A stretch of 60,995 nucleotides of DNA from positions 1-60,995 of the forward strand of contig JAEWNN010000076.1 of NCBI GenBank assembly GCA_023457035.1, read 5' to 3'. A program made the translations under genes and the position numbers. Below, piece by piece: positions 45,101-54,463 of this stretch; position 1 is the first letter of the stretch, and the number at the start of each line of letters is the position of its first letter. The notes under the pieces were generated by a model. The model did no database searches and was not told where the DNA came from. It was given only the letters and a program-made list of their open reading frames with translations. The stretch is from Verrucomicrobiota bacterium (lineage in GTDB: Bacteria; Verrucomicrobiota; Verrucomicrobiia; Opitutales; Opitutaceae).

Positions 45101-45194
45101 GCTGGGTGATGACGGGAGGCGCTGCGTACACAGCGGCGGAGGCGAAAACGGCGCAGCCGAGGGCGCGCAACGAGTTCCAAGTCGAGGGATGCAT
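42162..45194 (-). CDS. Large secreted delta-60 repeat / Ig-like protein
   Basis: 1010 residues. Signal peptide (ALGCAVFASAAVYAA), an N-terminal Ig-like domain (ITQQPATVVATSGTAATFSV...ADAGLYDVVV), then many delta-60 repeats of the form LARFGADGNIDATF / VQPDGKVLIGGAF, LNTDGSLDRTF and LLPDGRADSSF, forming beta-propellers over about 110-810. A second Ig-like domain follows (ITQSPAASHVAPGATATLHL...ADSGRYHIEV). A thrombospondin type 3-like DADADADPEGDG calcium-binding stretch precedes a C-terminal discoidin-like tail. No PEP-CTERM. Likely cell-surface or secreted adhesin-like protein. Confidence 0.9.
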   Translation of the reverse strand: MHPSTWNSLRALGCAVFASAAVYAAPPVITQQPATVVATSGTAATFSVTATAAGSLSYQWRHLGAPLANGTGPTLTLNAVTMADAGLYDVVVTADGESTTSQAGRLITTPTQYADQFCLDDSFLPLIETTGASAQTVAADPITGGFYVGGEFSTIDGVRRWNLARFGADGNIDATFAPQVDGKVLTIAVQPDGKVLIGGAFHFVNNVQRGGIARLNTDGSLDRTFGNNRGFDGEVTCLGLQSTGRIIARGPGSYDNLREYQYTSLLRLLPDGRADSSFSAEAAPVGNTFIIDERDRVLFPGYSWVGTFIRLQPDGTKDTTFAAPTDLGEIRAFELDADGRPVLVAGSSLVRLTDDGSKDTGFAPSPGVLDASPYPPQLATDGSGRVYIYSNFWFTLSRLLADGSTDSSFSAPSYATRTTNMRGIAILPSGRVVAVGEDDKSVRTFNSDGSVSHACGEFYKPSDKVAAVIPAANGEWLIAGEFSRVGGFARDQIAQISSTGAVDTQFTPPAADSPVVAIARQGDGKIMLSREGGGIAVERLLADGTLDSAFAKDNGHWYNTPSALALQADGKVIAGGDSWLNRFNPNGALDTAFVPTAGTYPQEVHRLFLQNDGIVLVGGATPTGVGGDQSPYLRRLLADGAADSSFSPTADFTGTVRAIFQDPNGTIIAAGDFGGYGAGAANCIAWLNPDGSFLRGGVWDTIGASLISSLLWQADGRVVVSGLLREDYGVVRHSLLRVDATGNRDVSFAVANVEESTTSGVRYDDTGRLLYSGASASRLGLKQAGLARLKPGFAPEPRITQSPAASHVAPGATATLHLVASGTDLHYVWYKDGVALPNSDSATLSIPAATLADSGRYHIEVSNSYGSVLSAGADLVVTTETLVSYEDWATHEGLTGSDADADADPEGDGVTNFDHYAFKTPRGSGRVGELNVSTVADGDAAYLTITFTRKTYATDVRYRVLATSDLTAWNWKLVQTVPTGTPAEITVRDTTRITDVSQRFLRVIAERVYP

Positions 45195-45354
45195 CGCGTA
45201 GAGGGTTTGCTGCCATGCGACGGCACCGGAACATCTTCGCGGTGTTGCTACACTGTCGGGGGACGCCGCCTGACGGTATCCAAAACAATCGACCGTCGCT
45301 CGCGTGGCGAGGAGATTCTGTTCGGGAAAAGTGGCACGCGGCGGCGAAACGGAC

Positions 45355-46917
<1,563 letters not shown>

Positions 46918-46972
46918 GCGACCGGATGATAGCTATCAATAAACGGCAGGCGAGTAACAAAAAATGTTGGTA

Positions 46973-47004
46973 CCAAATAACCTCACGACCGTGAGTCTAT
47001 TTGG
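46973..47004. promoter_or_regulatory. Probable enhancer (UAS) for the sigma-54 regulator
   Basis: Inverted repeat with arms CCAAATA-ac-CTCACG and CGTGAG-tc-TATTTGG around AC; 13 of 15 positions pair. Its centre is about 60 bases upstream of the -24 element at 47047. Two smaller perfect palindromes lie nearby, TGATAGCTATCA (46927-46938) and TTGGTACCAA (46967-46976). Confidence 0.7.
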
Positions 47005-47046
47005 AAAACAATGGTTATTAATGACATATGGTCTTGGCGACCGGGA

Positions 47047-47062
47047 TGGCACGGCGTGAGCA
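47047..47062 (+). promoter_or_regulatory. Sigma-54 (-24/-12) promoter of the rhombosortase locus
   Basis: TGGCACG, four bases, GAGCA: an exact -24 element and a -12 GC at the correct spacing (consensus TGGCACG-N4-TTGCA). It predicts a start near 47073, 18 bases before the ATG at 47091. Confidence 0.7.
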
Positions 47063-47090
47063 ATGCGGTGGCGTTCACCAGATGCACACC

Positions 47091-49115
47091 ATGAAAACCA
47101 TCCGCTCGCTGCTTTTCGCCGCCACTGGGTTGTTGCTCGGAACTGGCTTGGCTACGGCCTCCGGCACGCTGACGCCCATCGGCGCACCCCAGTCGCCGAT
47201 CCAGATTCGCGACCACCACGTCGACATCGTCATCAACAACGGCTTCGCCCGGACCGAGGTCACGCAGACCTTCTTCAATCCCAACGCCAAGGACCTCGAG
47301 GCCCTCTACGCCTTCCCGGTGCCGAAGAGCGCCAGCCTGTCCGAGATGACCATATGGGCGGGCGAAAAGGAGATCCACGGCGAGGTTCTCGTCAAACAGC
47401 AGGCGCAGCAGGTTTACGAAGAGGAGAAGGCCGCCGGCAACGACGCCGGCCTCGCCACCAAGAACTCCTACCAGACCTTCGAATTTCGCGTCTCGCCCGT
47501 GCGCGCCAACGCCGAGACGCGCGTGCGCTTCGTCTATTACCAGCCGCTCGAGATCGACACCGGCGTGGGCCGCTACCTCTATCCACTCGAGGACGGTGGG
47601 ACCGATGACGTCGGCGCCTCGTTCTGGACGCAGAACAAGACCGTCGAGGGCAACCTCTCGGTTTCGCTCGAGCTGAAGAGCGCGGCGCCGATCGCCGACG
47701 TGCGCGTGCCGGGCTTCGAGACCGCCGCCGCTGTGGAGAAACTCGCCGACGGCCATTACCGCGTGAAACTCGAGCGCACCGCCGCGAAGCTCGAGCGCGA
47801 CTTCCTGTTCTACTACCGTCTCCAGGACAACCTGCCGGGCCGCATCGAGGTCATCCCGTATCGCGCCGCCGCCGACAAGCCCGGCACGTTCATGATGGTC
47901 GTCACACCCGGCGTCGACCTCGCCCCGCTCACCAACGGCGCCGACTACGTGTACGTGCTCGACGTCTCCGGCAGCATGGACGGCAAGATCGCCACGCTCG
48001 CCCGCGGCGTGGGCAAGGCCCTCGGCGAGATGAAGCCGCAGGACCGCTTCCGCATCGTCACCTTCAACGAGAACGCCCGCGAGGTCGTGCCCTGGACCGC
48101 GGCCTCGCCCGAGGCTGTACAGCGCGCGCTCGCCACCGTGCAGGCCCTCCAGCCCGGCGGCAGCACCAACCTCTATGACGGCCTCCAACTCGGTCTCCAG
48201 AACACGGACGCCGACCGCGCCACCTCGCTCGTGCTCGTGACCGACGGCGTGACCAACACCGGCATCGTCGACCCGAAGGAGTTCGCGAAGCTGCTGCGCC
48301 GGCAGGACATCCGCGTCTTCGGCTTCCTCATGGGCAACAGCGCCAACTGGCCGCTCCTGCGCGTGGCCGCCGAGGCCAGCGGCGGCTTCTACACCGGCGT
48401 CTCCAACGACGACGACATTCTTGGCCAGATCCTGCTCGCGAAGTCGAAGATCTGCTTCGAGGCCATGCACGACGCGCAGTTGAAGATCACCGGTGTCCGC
48501 GTCGCGGAGACAACGGGCGACTACCCCGGCAAGCTCTACCGCGGCCAGCAGCTCGTCGTCTTCGGTCGCTACGAGCAGGCCGGGCCGGCCCGGGTCGAGC
48601 TGCGCGCCCGCATCACCGGCGAGGACAAGACCTACTCGACCACCTTCAACTTCCCCGAGACCGATACCGAGAATCCCGAGATCGAGCGCCTCTGGGCGAT
48701 GAGCCTGTGCGAGCAGATCGAGGCCGGCCGCGACCGCGGCGACACCGACGCGAAGGAGGCCGATGCCGCGATCCGCGACCTCGGCACCTCGTACCAGATT
48801 GTCAACGACCAGACCGCCATGGTCGTGCTCGACGACGCCACCTTCGCCAAGCGCGGCATCGACCGCCGCAACCGGCAGCGTGTGGCCACGGAGCGCCAGG
48901 CGCAGACGGTGCGCGCCGCGCAGCCCGCCCGCGTCGCCCAGGTCGACCAGGCGCAACCCGCCTTCTCCCGCCCCGCGCCTTCGATCGGTGGCGGCGGCAG
49001 CGGTGGCGGCGCCCTCGACCGCGGCAGCGTGGTCGCCCTTCTCCTGACGCTTCTCACCGCCGTCGCCCTCGTGCGCGTGGCCGAGCGCAAACGCCGCGAG
49101 CGCGAGCAACTCTGA
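47091..49115 (+). CDS. VIT/VWA surface protein with GlyGly-CTERM-like tail
   Basis: 674 residues. Signal peptide (SLLFAATGLLLGTGLATASG), VIT domain about 28-155, VWA domain about 265-440 with a MIDAS motif DVSGSMDG at 291-298, and a C-terminal beta-rich region. The end is GGGGSGGG (633-640), a hydrophobic helix, then RVAERKRRERE: a GlyGly-CTERM sorting signal for rhombosortase, which is encoded 2 kb downstream. Resembles inter-alpha-trypsin-inhibitor-like surface proteins. Expressed from the sigma-54 promoter at 47047. Confidence 0.92.
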   Translation: MKTIRSLLFAATGLLLGTGLATASGTLTPIGAPQSPIQIRDHHVDIVINNGFARTEVTQTFFNPNAKDLEALYAFPVPKSASLSEMTIWAGEKEIHGEVLVKQQAQQVYEEEKAAGNDAGLATKNSYQTFEFRVSPVRANAETRVRFVYYQPLEIDTGVGRYLYPLEDGGTDDVGASFWTQNKTVEGNLSVSLELKSAAPIADVRVPGFETAAAVEKLADGHYRVKLERTAAKLERDFLFYYRLQDNLPGRIEVIPYRAAADKPGTFMMVVTPGVDLAPLTNGADYVYVLDVSGSMDGKIATLARGVGKALGEMKPQDRFRIVTFNENAREVVPWTAASPEAVQRALATVQALQPGGSTNLYDGLQLGLQNTDADRATSLVLVTDGVTNTGIVDPKEFAKLLRRQDIRVFGFLMGNSANWPLLRVAAEASGGFYTGVSNDDDILGQILLAKSKICFEAMHDAQLKITGVRVAETTGDYPGKLYRGQQLVVFGRYEQAGPARVELRARITGEDKTYSTTFNFPETDTENPEIERLWAMSLCEQIEAGRDRGDTDAKEADAAIRDLGTSYQIVNDQTAMVVLDDATFAKRGIDRRNRQRVATERQAQTVRAAQPARVAQVDQAQPAFSRPAPSIGGGGSGGGALDRGSVVALLLTLLTAVALVRVAERKRREREQL

Positions 49116-49146
49116 ACCGTCGAGTCTCTCGACATTGCCCAATCCC

Positions 49147-49668
49147 ATGAAGGCTTTCGCTTCCTCCCTGTTGTTTGCCGCACTCGCCGTGGGCTTCGGC
49201 GCGGACCGCGCTGTGGCCGCTCCTGATTCGGCCGCCACCGGCGGTCTCCGAATCGGAGTCTACGACTCACGCGCCATCGCCGTCGCCTACGTCGGTTCGC
49301 CGGTGCACGAGCAGCGGCTCGCCGCGGCGACCGCCGAACGTCGCAAAGCCCGCGAGGTGCGCGATGCTGCAGCCGTTCCCCGGATCGAGGCCGAAGGACA
49401 GGCGCAGCAGAAGCACCTGCACCGCCAAGCCTTTGGCAAGGAGCCGGTCGACGATATCCTCGCGCAGATCCCCGCCGAAGTGGCCGCTGTCCGGAAGGCC
49501 CACGACATTGCCGTGCTCGTCTCGAAATGGGACGAAGCAGCGCTCGCGGCTCAGCGGGGGCGGGAGACCGTCGACGTCACCGAGGCCTTGGTGGACGCGC
49601 TGCGTCCCAACGTGCGGCAGCGCCAGCGGGCGCTTGCGATCCGGAGCAACCCGCCCGCCAAGAACTGA
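49147..49668 (+). CDS. Secreted hypothetical protein of the rhombosortase locus
   Basis: 173 residues. Signal peptide (SSLLFAALAVGFGADRAVAA), then LRIGVYDSRAIAVAYVGS and a Gln/Ala-rich helical region (QRLAAATAERRKAREVRDAA). It begins 31 bases after the VIT/VWA stop. The start of the mature part resembles OmpH/Skp-like chaperones weakly; not assigned. Confidence 0.72.
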   Translation: MKAFASSLLFAALAVGFGADRAVAAPDSAATGGLRIGVYDSRAIAVAYVGSPVHEQRLAAATAERRKAREVRDAAAVPRIEAEGQAQQKHLHRQAFGKEPVDDILAQIPAEVAAVRKAHDIAVLVSKWDEAALAAQRGRETVDVTEALVDALRPNVRQRQRALAIRSNPPAKN

Positions 49669-49768
49669 GCCGGCCGCTCGCATTACGCGACGATCGGCGG
49701 CGAACCGCGGACCGGGGCGATTCCCGTCCGCTCCGGGCCGCTTTCGTCACGAAACCCATTTGCCCACC

Positions 49769-50656
49769 ATGTCCTCGTTCCTTCTTCGCTCGCCTCGCAG
49801 GCCGTTTGGCCTGCTCGTCCTCGGCGGTGTGCTCCTTTTCGCCGGCTGCACCTATTGGCCCGGCCAGCGTGCCCACCGCGCGAGCAGTGTCGTCTCGTTC
49901 CTCTATCCCAACGAGAACCAGCCGCTCGTCGCGCCATCCACTCCCGAGCTCGCCTTGCCGCTGCGGGTGGGTATCGCGTTCGTGCCGAGCGTCGATCGGT
50001 CGACAGCGGGTTTCAGCGCGATGCAGAAACAAGCATTGCTGCAGAACGTCGCGGCGGATTTCCGGGCGCTGCCGTTCGTGCAGTCGATCGATGTTGTGCC
50101 CGAGAGCTACCTACGGCCGGCCGGCGGGTTCACCAACCTCGACCAGCTCCGCGGTCTGCTCGGCATCGATGTGATCGTGCTGGTGGGCTACGACCAGGCA
50201 CAGTTCACCGAGGACAACGGGTATGCGTTCGCCTACTGGACAATCGTCGGCGCGTACTTCGTGAACGGGAACCGCAACGACACGCACACGCTGATGGAAG
50301 CCTCGGTGTACGACATCCGCAGCCGCGCGCTGCTCTTTCGTGCCCCCGGCGCCCATCAGACGCACGCCGCGGTCGAGCTCATCAACGTGGAGCGCAAGCT
50401 CCGCGGCGACAGCGGGCGCAGTTTCGAGGCGGCCACGGCCGACCTCACGAAGAACCTCCAGACGGAACTTGAGGCGTTCAAGCAACGCGTGAAGGAGGGC
50501 AAGGCCGACGCGAAGATCATGCATCGTCCCGGCTACACCGGTGGCGGCGCGTTCTCGCTCCTCGGCGCTGGGACACAGCTTGCGCTCCTCTTTGCGGCCC
50601 TTGGCGCGGGCCGCGCCACAACACTCTCCACGCCTCAGTCGGGGCAGATGCGGTGA
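49769..50656 (+). CDS. Rhombotarget-type lipoprotein
   Basis: 295 residues. Signal with lipobox LLFAGC (C27), then a mixed alpha/beta domain (LRVGIAFVPSVDRSTAGFSA, GIDVIVLVGYDQAQFTEDNG, SVYDIRSRALLFRAPGAHQ). The C-terminus has TGGGAFSLLGAGTQLALLFAALGAG, a GlyGly-CTERM-like tail. It matches the rhombotarget lipoprotein family that accompanies rhombosortase. Two anchors on one protein (N-terminal lipid, C-terminal helix) are characteristic of this family. Confidence 0.85.
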   Translation: MSSFLLRSPRRPFGLLVLGGVLLFAGCTYWPGQRAHRASSVVSFLYPNENQPLVAPSTPELALPLRVGIAFVPSVDRSTAGFSAMQKQALLQNVAADFRALPFVQSIDVVPESYLRPAGGFTNLDQLRGLLGIDVIVLVGYDQAQFTEDNGYAFAYWTIVGAYFVNGNRNDTHTLMEASVYDIRSRALLFRAPGAHQTHAAVELINVERKLRGDSGRSFEAATADLTKNLQTELEAFKQRVKEGKADAKIMHRPGYTGGGAFSLLGAGTQLALLFAALGAGRATTLSTPQSGQMR

Positions 50657-50667
50657 ATGGGAACACG

Positions 50668-50704
50668 GCGGCCCGGGTCGGCTTCCGCCCGCCCGGGCCG
50701 CTTT
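50668..50704 (+). terminator. Terminator-like hairpin after the rhombotarget lipoprotein
   Basis: Perfect 10-bp arms GCGGCCCGGG and CCCGGGCCGC around a 14-base loop, followed by TTT. It lies 11 bases past the lipoprotein stop and may terminate or attenuate transcription into the two following genes. Confidence 0.6.
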
Positions 50705-50744
50705 CGCTCAGCCTCCGTCCTCCACCGACTTTCGCGCACTCACC

Positions 50745-51098
50745 GTGAACCTCAAATCCGTCATCATCTGCACTGCGCTTTCGCTCGGTCTCGCACTGCT
50801 CGCCACTCTTGGCTTCCCGTCCAGCGCAACGGCTGTGAAAGCGGCCGACGCCTACGAACGGCTTGAGATGCTCGCATTCGAAGAGGATGGAAGTCCGGAG
50901 CTTCAGTCAGCTGTGAGCGACCTGCGCGAGGCGAACAAGTACCTCTCTATGGAAGGGTCTCTCCAGTGGCTGCTTCAGGTCCTTTCGGTGGGTTCTTCGG
51001 TTGGCGCACTCTCGGTCTGCCTCTGGAAGGCTAGGAACGCAGCGCCATCGCGCAGACCCACCAGGAATGGCGTCCTTGAGATGTATCCCCTTCGCTAA
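50745..51098 (+). CDS. Small hypothetical membrane protein
   Basis: 117 residues from a GTG at 50745. An N-terminal hydrophobic helix (VIICTALSLGLALLATLGF), an acidic helical segment (YERLEMLAFEEDGSPELQSAV), then a second hydrophobic helix (LLQVLSVGSSVGALSVCLW) and a basic tail. No family recognised. It lies between the lipoprotein and rhombosortase genes. Confidence 0.55.
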   Translation: MNLKSVIICTALSLGLALLATLGFPSSATAVKAADAYERLEMLAFEEDGSPELQSAVSDLREANKYLSMEGSLQWLLQVLSVGSSVGALSVCLWKARNAAPSRRPTRNGVLEMYPLR

Positions 51099-51114
51099 CC
51101 GGAACCACATCATC

Positions 51115-51834
51115 GTGCCGCGTCGCTTCCCCTTCCTCGTTGCCGCGCTCACCGTTCTCGCTTCTGCGATCGCGTTGATCCCGGGAGCCGCGACCGCCTT
51201 CCAGTACGACCGTGGCGCCATCGCCGCCGGCCAGCTCTGGCGGCTTGTCACCGGGCATTGGGCACACTGGGGCGGCGAGCATCTCGCCTGGGATCTGCTC
51301 GTCTTCGCCGTCTTCGGCGCGTTGTTGGAACGGCGCTCGCGCCGCACCTTCGCGCTCGTCGTCGCGGGCTCGGCGCTGGCGATTTCCGCGGCGCTCTGGT
51401 TCGCGGCGCCGCAGTTCCAACTCTACCGCGGGCTCTCCGGTGTGGACTCGGCGCTGTTCACCGCGTTCTTCGCGCAGTTGCTCCGCGACGCTTGGCACGA
51501 GCGATCGCCGCTCCAGGGCAGCGTGCCGGCGCTCGCGTTGGCGGGCTTCGTGGGCAAATCGGCGTATGAACTCGCCACTGGCGCGACGCTTTTTGTCGAC
51601 ACCTCCGCGGCCTTCGTCGCCGTGCCGCTCGCGCACCTCGCGGGTGCGGCGGTGGGCTTGGTGGTCGGCTCAAGGCTCTTTGCGGAAAGACGTTGCCCGC
51701 GGCAGCTCACGCACGCGACGGCATTGAGGGCAACGCCGCCCACCTTGGATAGCCTGCCGGGTGGGTCCGCGAGCCGGTGGCTTGATCAGGCCAACCCCCG
51801 CCGCGCCACCTCGTCCTCGTCCCAGCCGAGGTAG
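51115..51834 (+). CDS. rrtA: Rhombosortase (GlyGly-CTERM processing rhomboid protease)
   Basis: About 239 residues from a GTG at 51115; an ATG at 51068 is an alternative. A compact rhomboid fold with RLVTGHWAHWGGEHLAWDLLVFAVFG, the catalytic serine motif YRGLSGVDSALF and the catalytic His in PLAHLAGAAVG. Rhombosortases cleave GlyGly-CTERM tails; two such tails are encoded just upstream. The last 50 residues are polar, and the 3' end overlaps the convergent zincin gene by 49 bases. Confidence 0.9.
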   Translation: MPRRFPFLVAALTVLASAIALIPGAATAFQYDRGAIAAGQLWRLVTGHWAHWGGEHLAWDLLVFAVFGALLERRSRRTFALVVAGSALAISAALWFAAPQFQLYRGLSGVDSALFTAFFAQLLRDAWHERSPLQGSVPALALAGFVGKSAYELATGATLFVDTSAAFVAVPLAHLAGAAVGLVVGSRLFAERRCPRQLTHATALRATPPTLDSLPGGSASRWLDQANPRRATSSSSQPR

Positions 51835-52160
51835 TGGCCGAGTTCATGGAGGTACGTGATGCGGACTTCCTCCCGGTAACGGGCGAGATCGCCGTCGGCT
51901 TCGTCCCAGAGGTTTTCGAGGAAGAGCAGGATCTGCGGTGGCGGGCCCGGCTCGGCGGTGGCCTCCTGGCCGTGGTGCGGGCCGACGAAGAGCCCGAGGA
52001 TGTCGGGTTCGACGTTCTCGTCCTCGAGCATCGGCCCCTCGGGGAATGCCTCGAGCGAGACCGGGAGTTGCTCCGCGAGCGCGCGGATCTCGGCGGGCAG
52101 CGCGGCGCGCGTCCGGTCGACCGTATCCTGCGCGAGGCGGCAAAGCTCCTTCCAGTTCAT
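51786..52160 (-). CDS. Zincin-like metallopeptidase family protein (PF06262)
   Basis: 124 residues. The zinc motif is ITYLHELGHYLGWDEDEVARRGL (H-E-x-x-H...D) at the C-terminus, typical of this minimal zincin family. DILGLFVGPHHGQ is the other conserved segment. The ATG at 52160 is preferred over a frame extension. Role unknown. Confidence 0.9.
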   Translation of the reverse strand: MNWKELCRLAQDTVDRTRAALPAEIRALAEQLPVSLEAFPEGPMLEDENVEPDILGLFVGPHHGQEATAEPGPPPQILLFLENLWDEADGDLARYREEVRITYLHELGHYLGWDEDEVARRGLA

Positions 52161-52233
52161 CGCCGCCGGGTGTGACGCCATCGCGAAGCGGGCGCAACAG
52201 CGGAGGCGGCGGCGATGGGCCCCGGCAGCGTTG

Positions 52234-52575
52234 TCAGGCGACAGTGGCGACGGGGGCGGGCGTGGTCCGGCGCCGGGCGAGCTTGGCGATCAGCGCGATC
52301 ATGCCCACGACGAGGAGCACGGGCAACACGATGGGCAGCGCGATCGCCGCGACGCCACAGGCGAGCGCCAGCAGCAGCGCCAAGGCGACCACGAGGGCGG
52401 TCCCACCGCCGACCGCGAGCAGTCCCAGAATCAGGACGCCGCCGACCACCAACACGGCCAGTGCGGCGAGGCCGCCGAGGAATCCGCCGAGAAGATGGCT
52501 GGTGAGCGCGGGCAGCGCGAGCAGCACAAACACCATCAGACCAAGGAGAAGCGAGACCTTCAGGAAGGTTTTCAT
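52234..52575 (-). CDS. Small membrane protein
   Basis: 113 residues, almost entirely hydrophobic with three or four helices (LLLGLMVFVLLALPALTS, GGLAALAVLVVGGVLILGLL, LALLLALACGVAAIAL, VLLVVGMIALIAKLAR), basic tail. No family recognised. Confidence 0.6.
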   Translation of the reverse strand: MKTFLKVSLLLGLMVFVLLALPALTSHLLGGFLGGLAALAVLVVGGVLILGLLAVGGGTALVVALALLLALACGVAAIALPIVLPVLLVVGMIALIAKLARRRTTPAPVATVA

Positions 52576-52720
52576 GTCTCCAGCACCCGCCGTCCGCGAA
52601 AAAGTTGCAGGGAAAATGCGGGCTGGCGCGTTCCCTGCAAAGAAGCGCTGCGATGACCAAACCCGACCGCGCCTGACCGCTCCCGGCTCCATCGGACTGG
52701 CGGCGCCCATCCACACCACC

Positions 52721-52900
52721 ATGAAAACACACCCGACCCCTTGCCCAGAGATGCCGTCCGAGACGGCGCTTTTCGACGCGCTGCTGCTCATCGTGGCCGG
52801 CGCGGCTTTCGAGGCGCAGACGCGTGGCGAAGTGAAGCCTTTCGGCAAACAGCGCCTGACGTTGCGGGCGCTCGCGGCCCGCCTTGCCGGGGCGCATTGA
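52721..52900 (+). CDS. Small hypothetical protein
   Basis: 59 residues, MKTHPTPCPEMPSETALFDA... ending AARLAGAH. An amphipathic alpha-helical peptide, no family. Coding likelihood rests on the ATG and composition only. Confidence 0.35.
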   Translation: MKTHPTPCPEMPSETALFDALLLIVAGAAFEAQTRGEVKPFGKQRLTLRALAARLAGAH

Positions 52901-53077
52901 GTCGTGGCACGGCCCAAGTCGCGTGGGCTGGCCGCACTCAACCGCCGCGACGCGACGCGCGCCGGCCCAACCAATGGCTTCCGCGGCGGAGCGCTCGCGG
53001 GCGGCCGCGCCGGGCTTGTCTAGGCCTCGAATACGGCCAACGTGGGCAGCCGCGGCGCGAGTCGCGTCGCCTGCCCC

Positions 53078-54319
53078 ATGCCTCCCACCGAATACCATTC
53101 CGAACTGCGCTTCGTCCTCGCGCTGGCGCTGGGTTTCCTGATCGGCCTCGAACGCGAACGTTCCGGTGCCAGCAAGCAGAGCCGGGTGTTCGCCGGCGTG
53201 CGCACCTTCACGCTCATCAGCCTCTTCGGTTTCGCGTGTGCCTGGCTGCACACCCTCGGGCTGGTCGCCGCGGTGCCCGTCGGGCTGGTGGCGATCGCCG
53301 GGTTGGCGGCGCTCGAATACGTGGCGAAGATGCGGGAGAACCGCATCGGCTGGACGACGGAGGCGGCGGTGTTGCTCACCTACGCCATCGGCGTGCTCGC
53401 GTTGTTGGCGCCGGCATGGGTGCCGCTGGCGTTGGGCATCATCGGCACGCTGCTGCTCTCCGAGAAGGCGCGGCTGGAGGGCATGGTCGAGTCGCTCGAC
53501 AACGCCGAGTTCCTCGCCGTGCTGAAATTCCTGATCGTCACGGCGCTGATCCTGCCGGTGGTGCCGGACCGGGCGTTCACCCAGTTCGCGATCAACCCGC
53601 GCAAGCTGTGGCTGATCGTGGTGATGGTGTCGTCGGTCGGGTTCGCCGGCTATTTCCTGATCAAGAAGCTCGGCGCGAAGTTCGGCTGGTGGCTGTCGGG
53701 GCTGGCCGGCGGCATCGTGTCGAGCACGGCGGTGAGCGTGGCGGCGGGGCGCATCGCGCAGCGGCAGCCCGGGCAGGCGCACCATGCGCTGCAGGCGGCG
53801 CTGCTGGCGAGCAGCGTGATGTACCTGCGGATTCTGGCGCTGGTGGCGTTCTTGAACGGCGCGTTCGTGCCGGTGCTGGCCTGGAAGCTCGGGGTGCTGT
53901 GCGCGGCCGGTCTCGTGCTGGCCTGGCTGGTGCGCCCGGCCGAGGAGCCCGGCGCGAAGGGCCCGGTCGGCTCGCTGCAGAACCCCTTCGAGATCGTGCC
54001 GGCGCTGGTGTTCGCGGTGCTCTTCGTCGTGCTCATGGTCGCCACGAAGCTGGTGCAGGCGCATTTCGGCGACTCGGCGCTGCTCGGGCTGGCGGCGGTG
54101 ATCGGCGTGGTCGACATCGACCCGTTCATCCTCTCGCTGGTGCAGAGCAACCCGGCGCCGGAGCGGCTGCTCGTCTCGGCGATCCTAGTGGCGATGATGG
54201 TGAACACGCTGGCGAAGGGCCTCTACTTCTCGACGCTGGCCGCGGGCGTGCGCCGGCCGGTGCTGCGGCGCTTCGCCCTTTGGGCGGCGCTGCATCTGCC
54301 GCTGGCATTCCTCGTCTGA
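53078..54319 (+). CDS. MgtC/SapB-DUF4010 membrane protein
   Basis: 413 residues. The N-terminal MgtC-like domain is LALALGFLIGLERERSGASKQSRVFAGVRTF. A C-terminal DUF4010 domain has about eight helices (FAGYFLIKKLGAKFGWWLSGLAGGIVSSTA...). The ATG at 53078 (MPPTEYHSELRF) gives the family start. Function unknown; MgtC relatives affect magnesium adaptation. Confidence 0.9.
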   Translation: MPPTEYHSELRFVLALALGFLIGLERERSGASKQSRVFAGVRTFTLISLFGFACAWLHTLGLVAAVPVGLVAIAGLAALEYVAKMRENRIGWTTEAAVLLTYAIGVLALLAPAWVPLALGIIGTLLLSEKARLEGMVESLDNAEFLAVLKFLIVTALILPVVPDRAFTQFAINPRKLWLIVVMVSSVGFAGYFLIKKLGAKFGWWLSGLAGGIVSSTAVSVAAGRIAQRQPGQAHHALQAALLASSVMYLRILALVAFLNGAFVPVLAWKLGVLCAAGLVLAWLVRPAEEPGAKGPVGSLQNPFEIVPALVFAVLFVVLMVATKLVQAHFGDSALLGLAAVIGVVDIDPFILSLVQSNPAPERLLVSAILVAMMVNTLAKGLYFSTLAAGVRRPVLRRFALWAALHLPLAFLV

Positions 54320-54463
54320 GGCGCCGGCCCGGCTGTCGCGGGCCACGCTTCGCGCGCCGCCTGCCATGCCCCGGTTCGCCGGCGGTTCGGGGCTCGCCAT
54401 CACTCCCCCGCCGTGAATTGATCGGTGGTCTTTCGCTTTCCCCACCACCACAAAACCTAGACC

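Noticed and set aside
42162..45194. CRISPR or DNA-level tandem repeats in the delta-60 gene
   Set aside because: The repetition is at protein level with diverged DNA; no regularly spaced identical repeats are present anywhere in the window.
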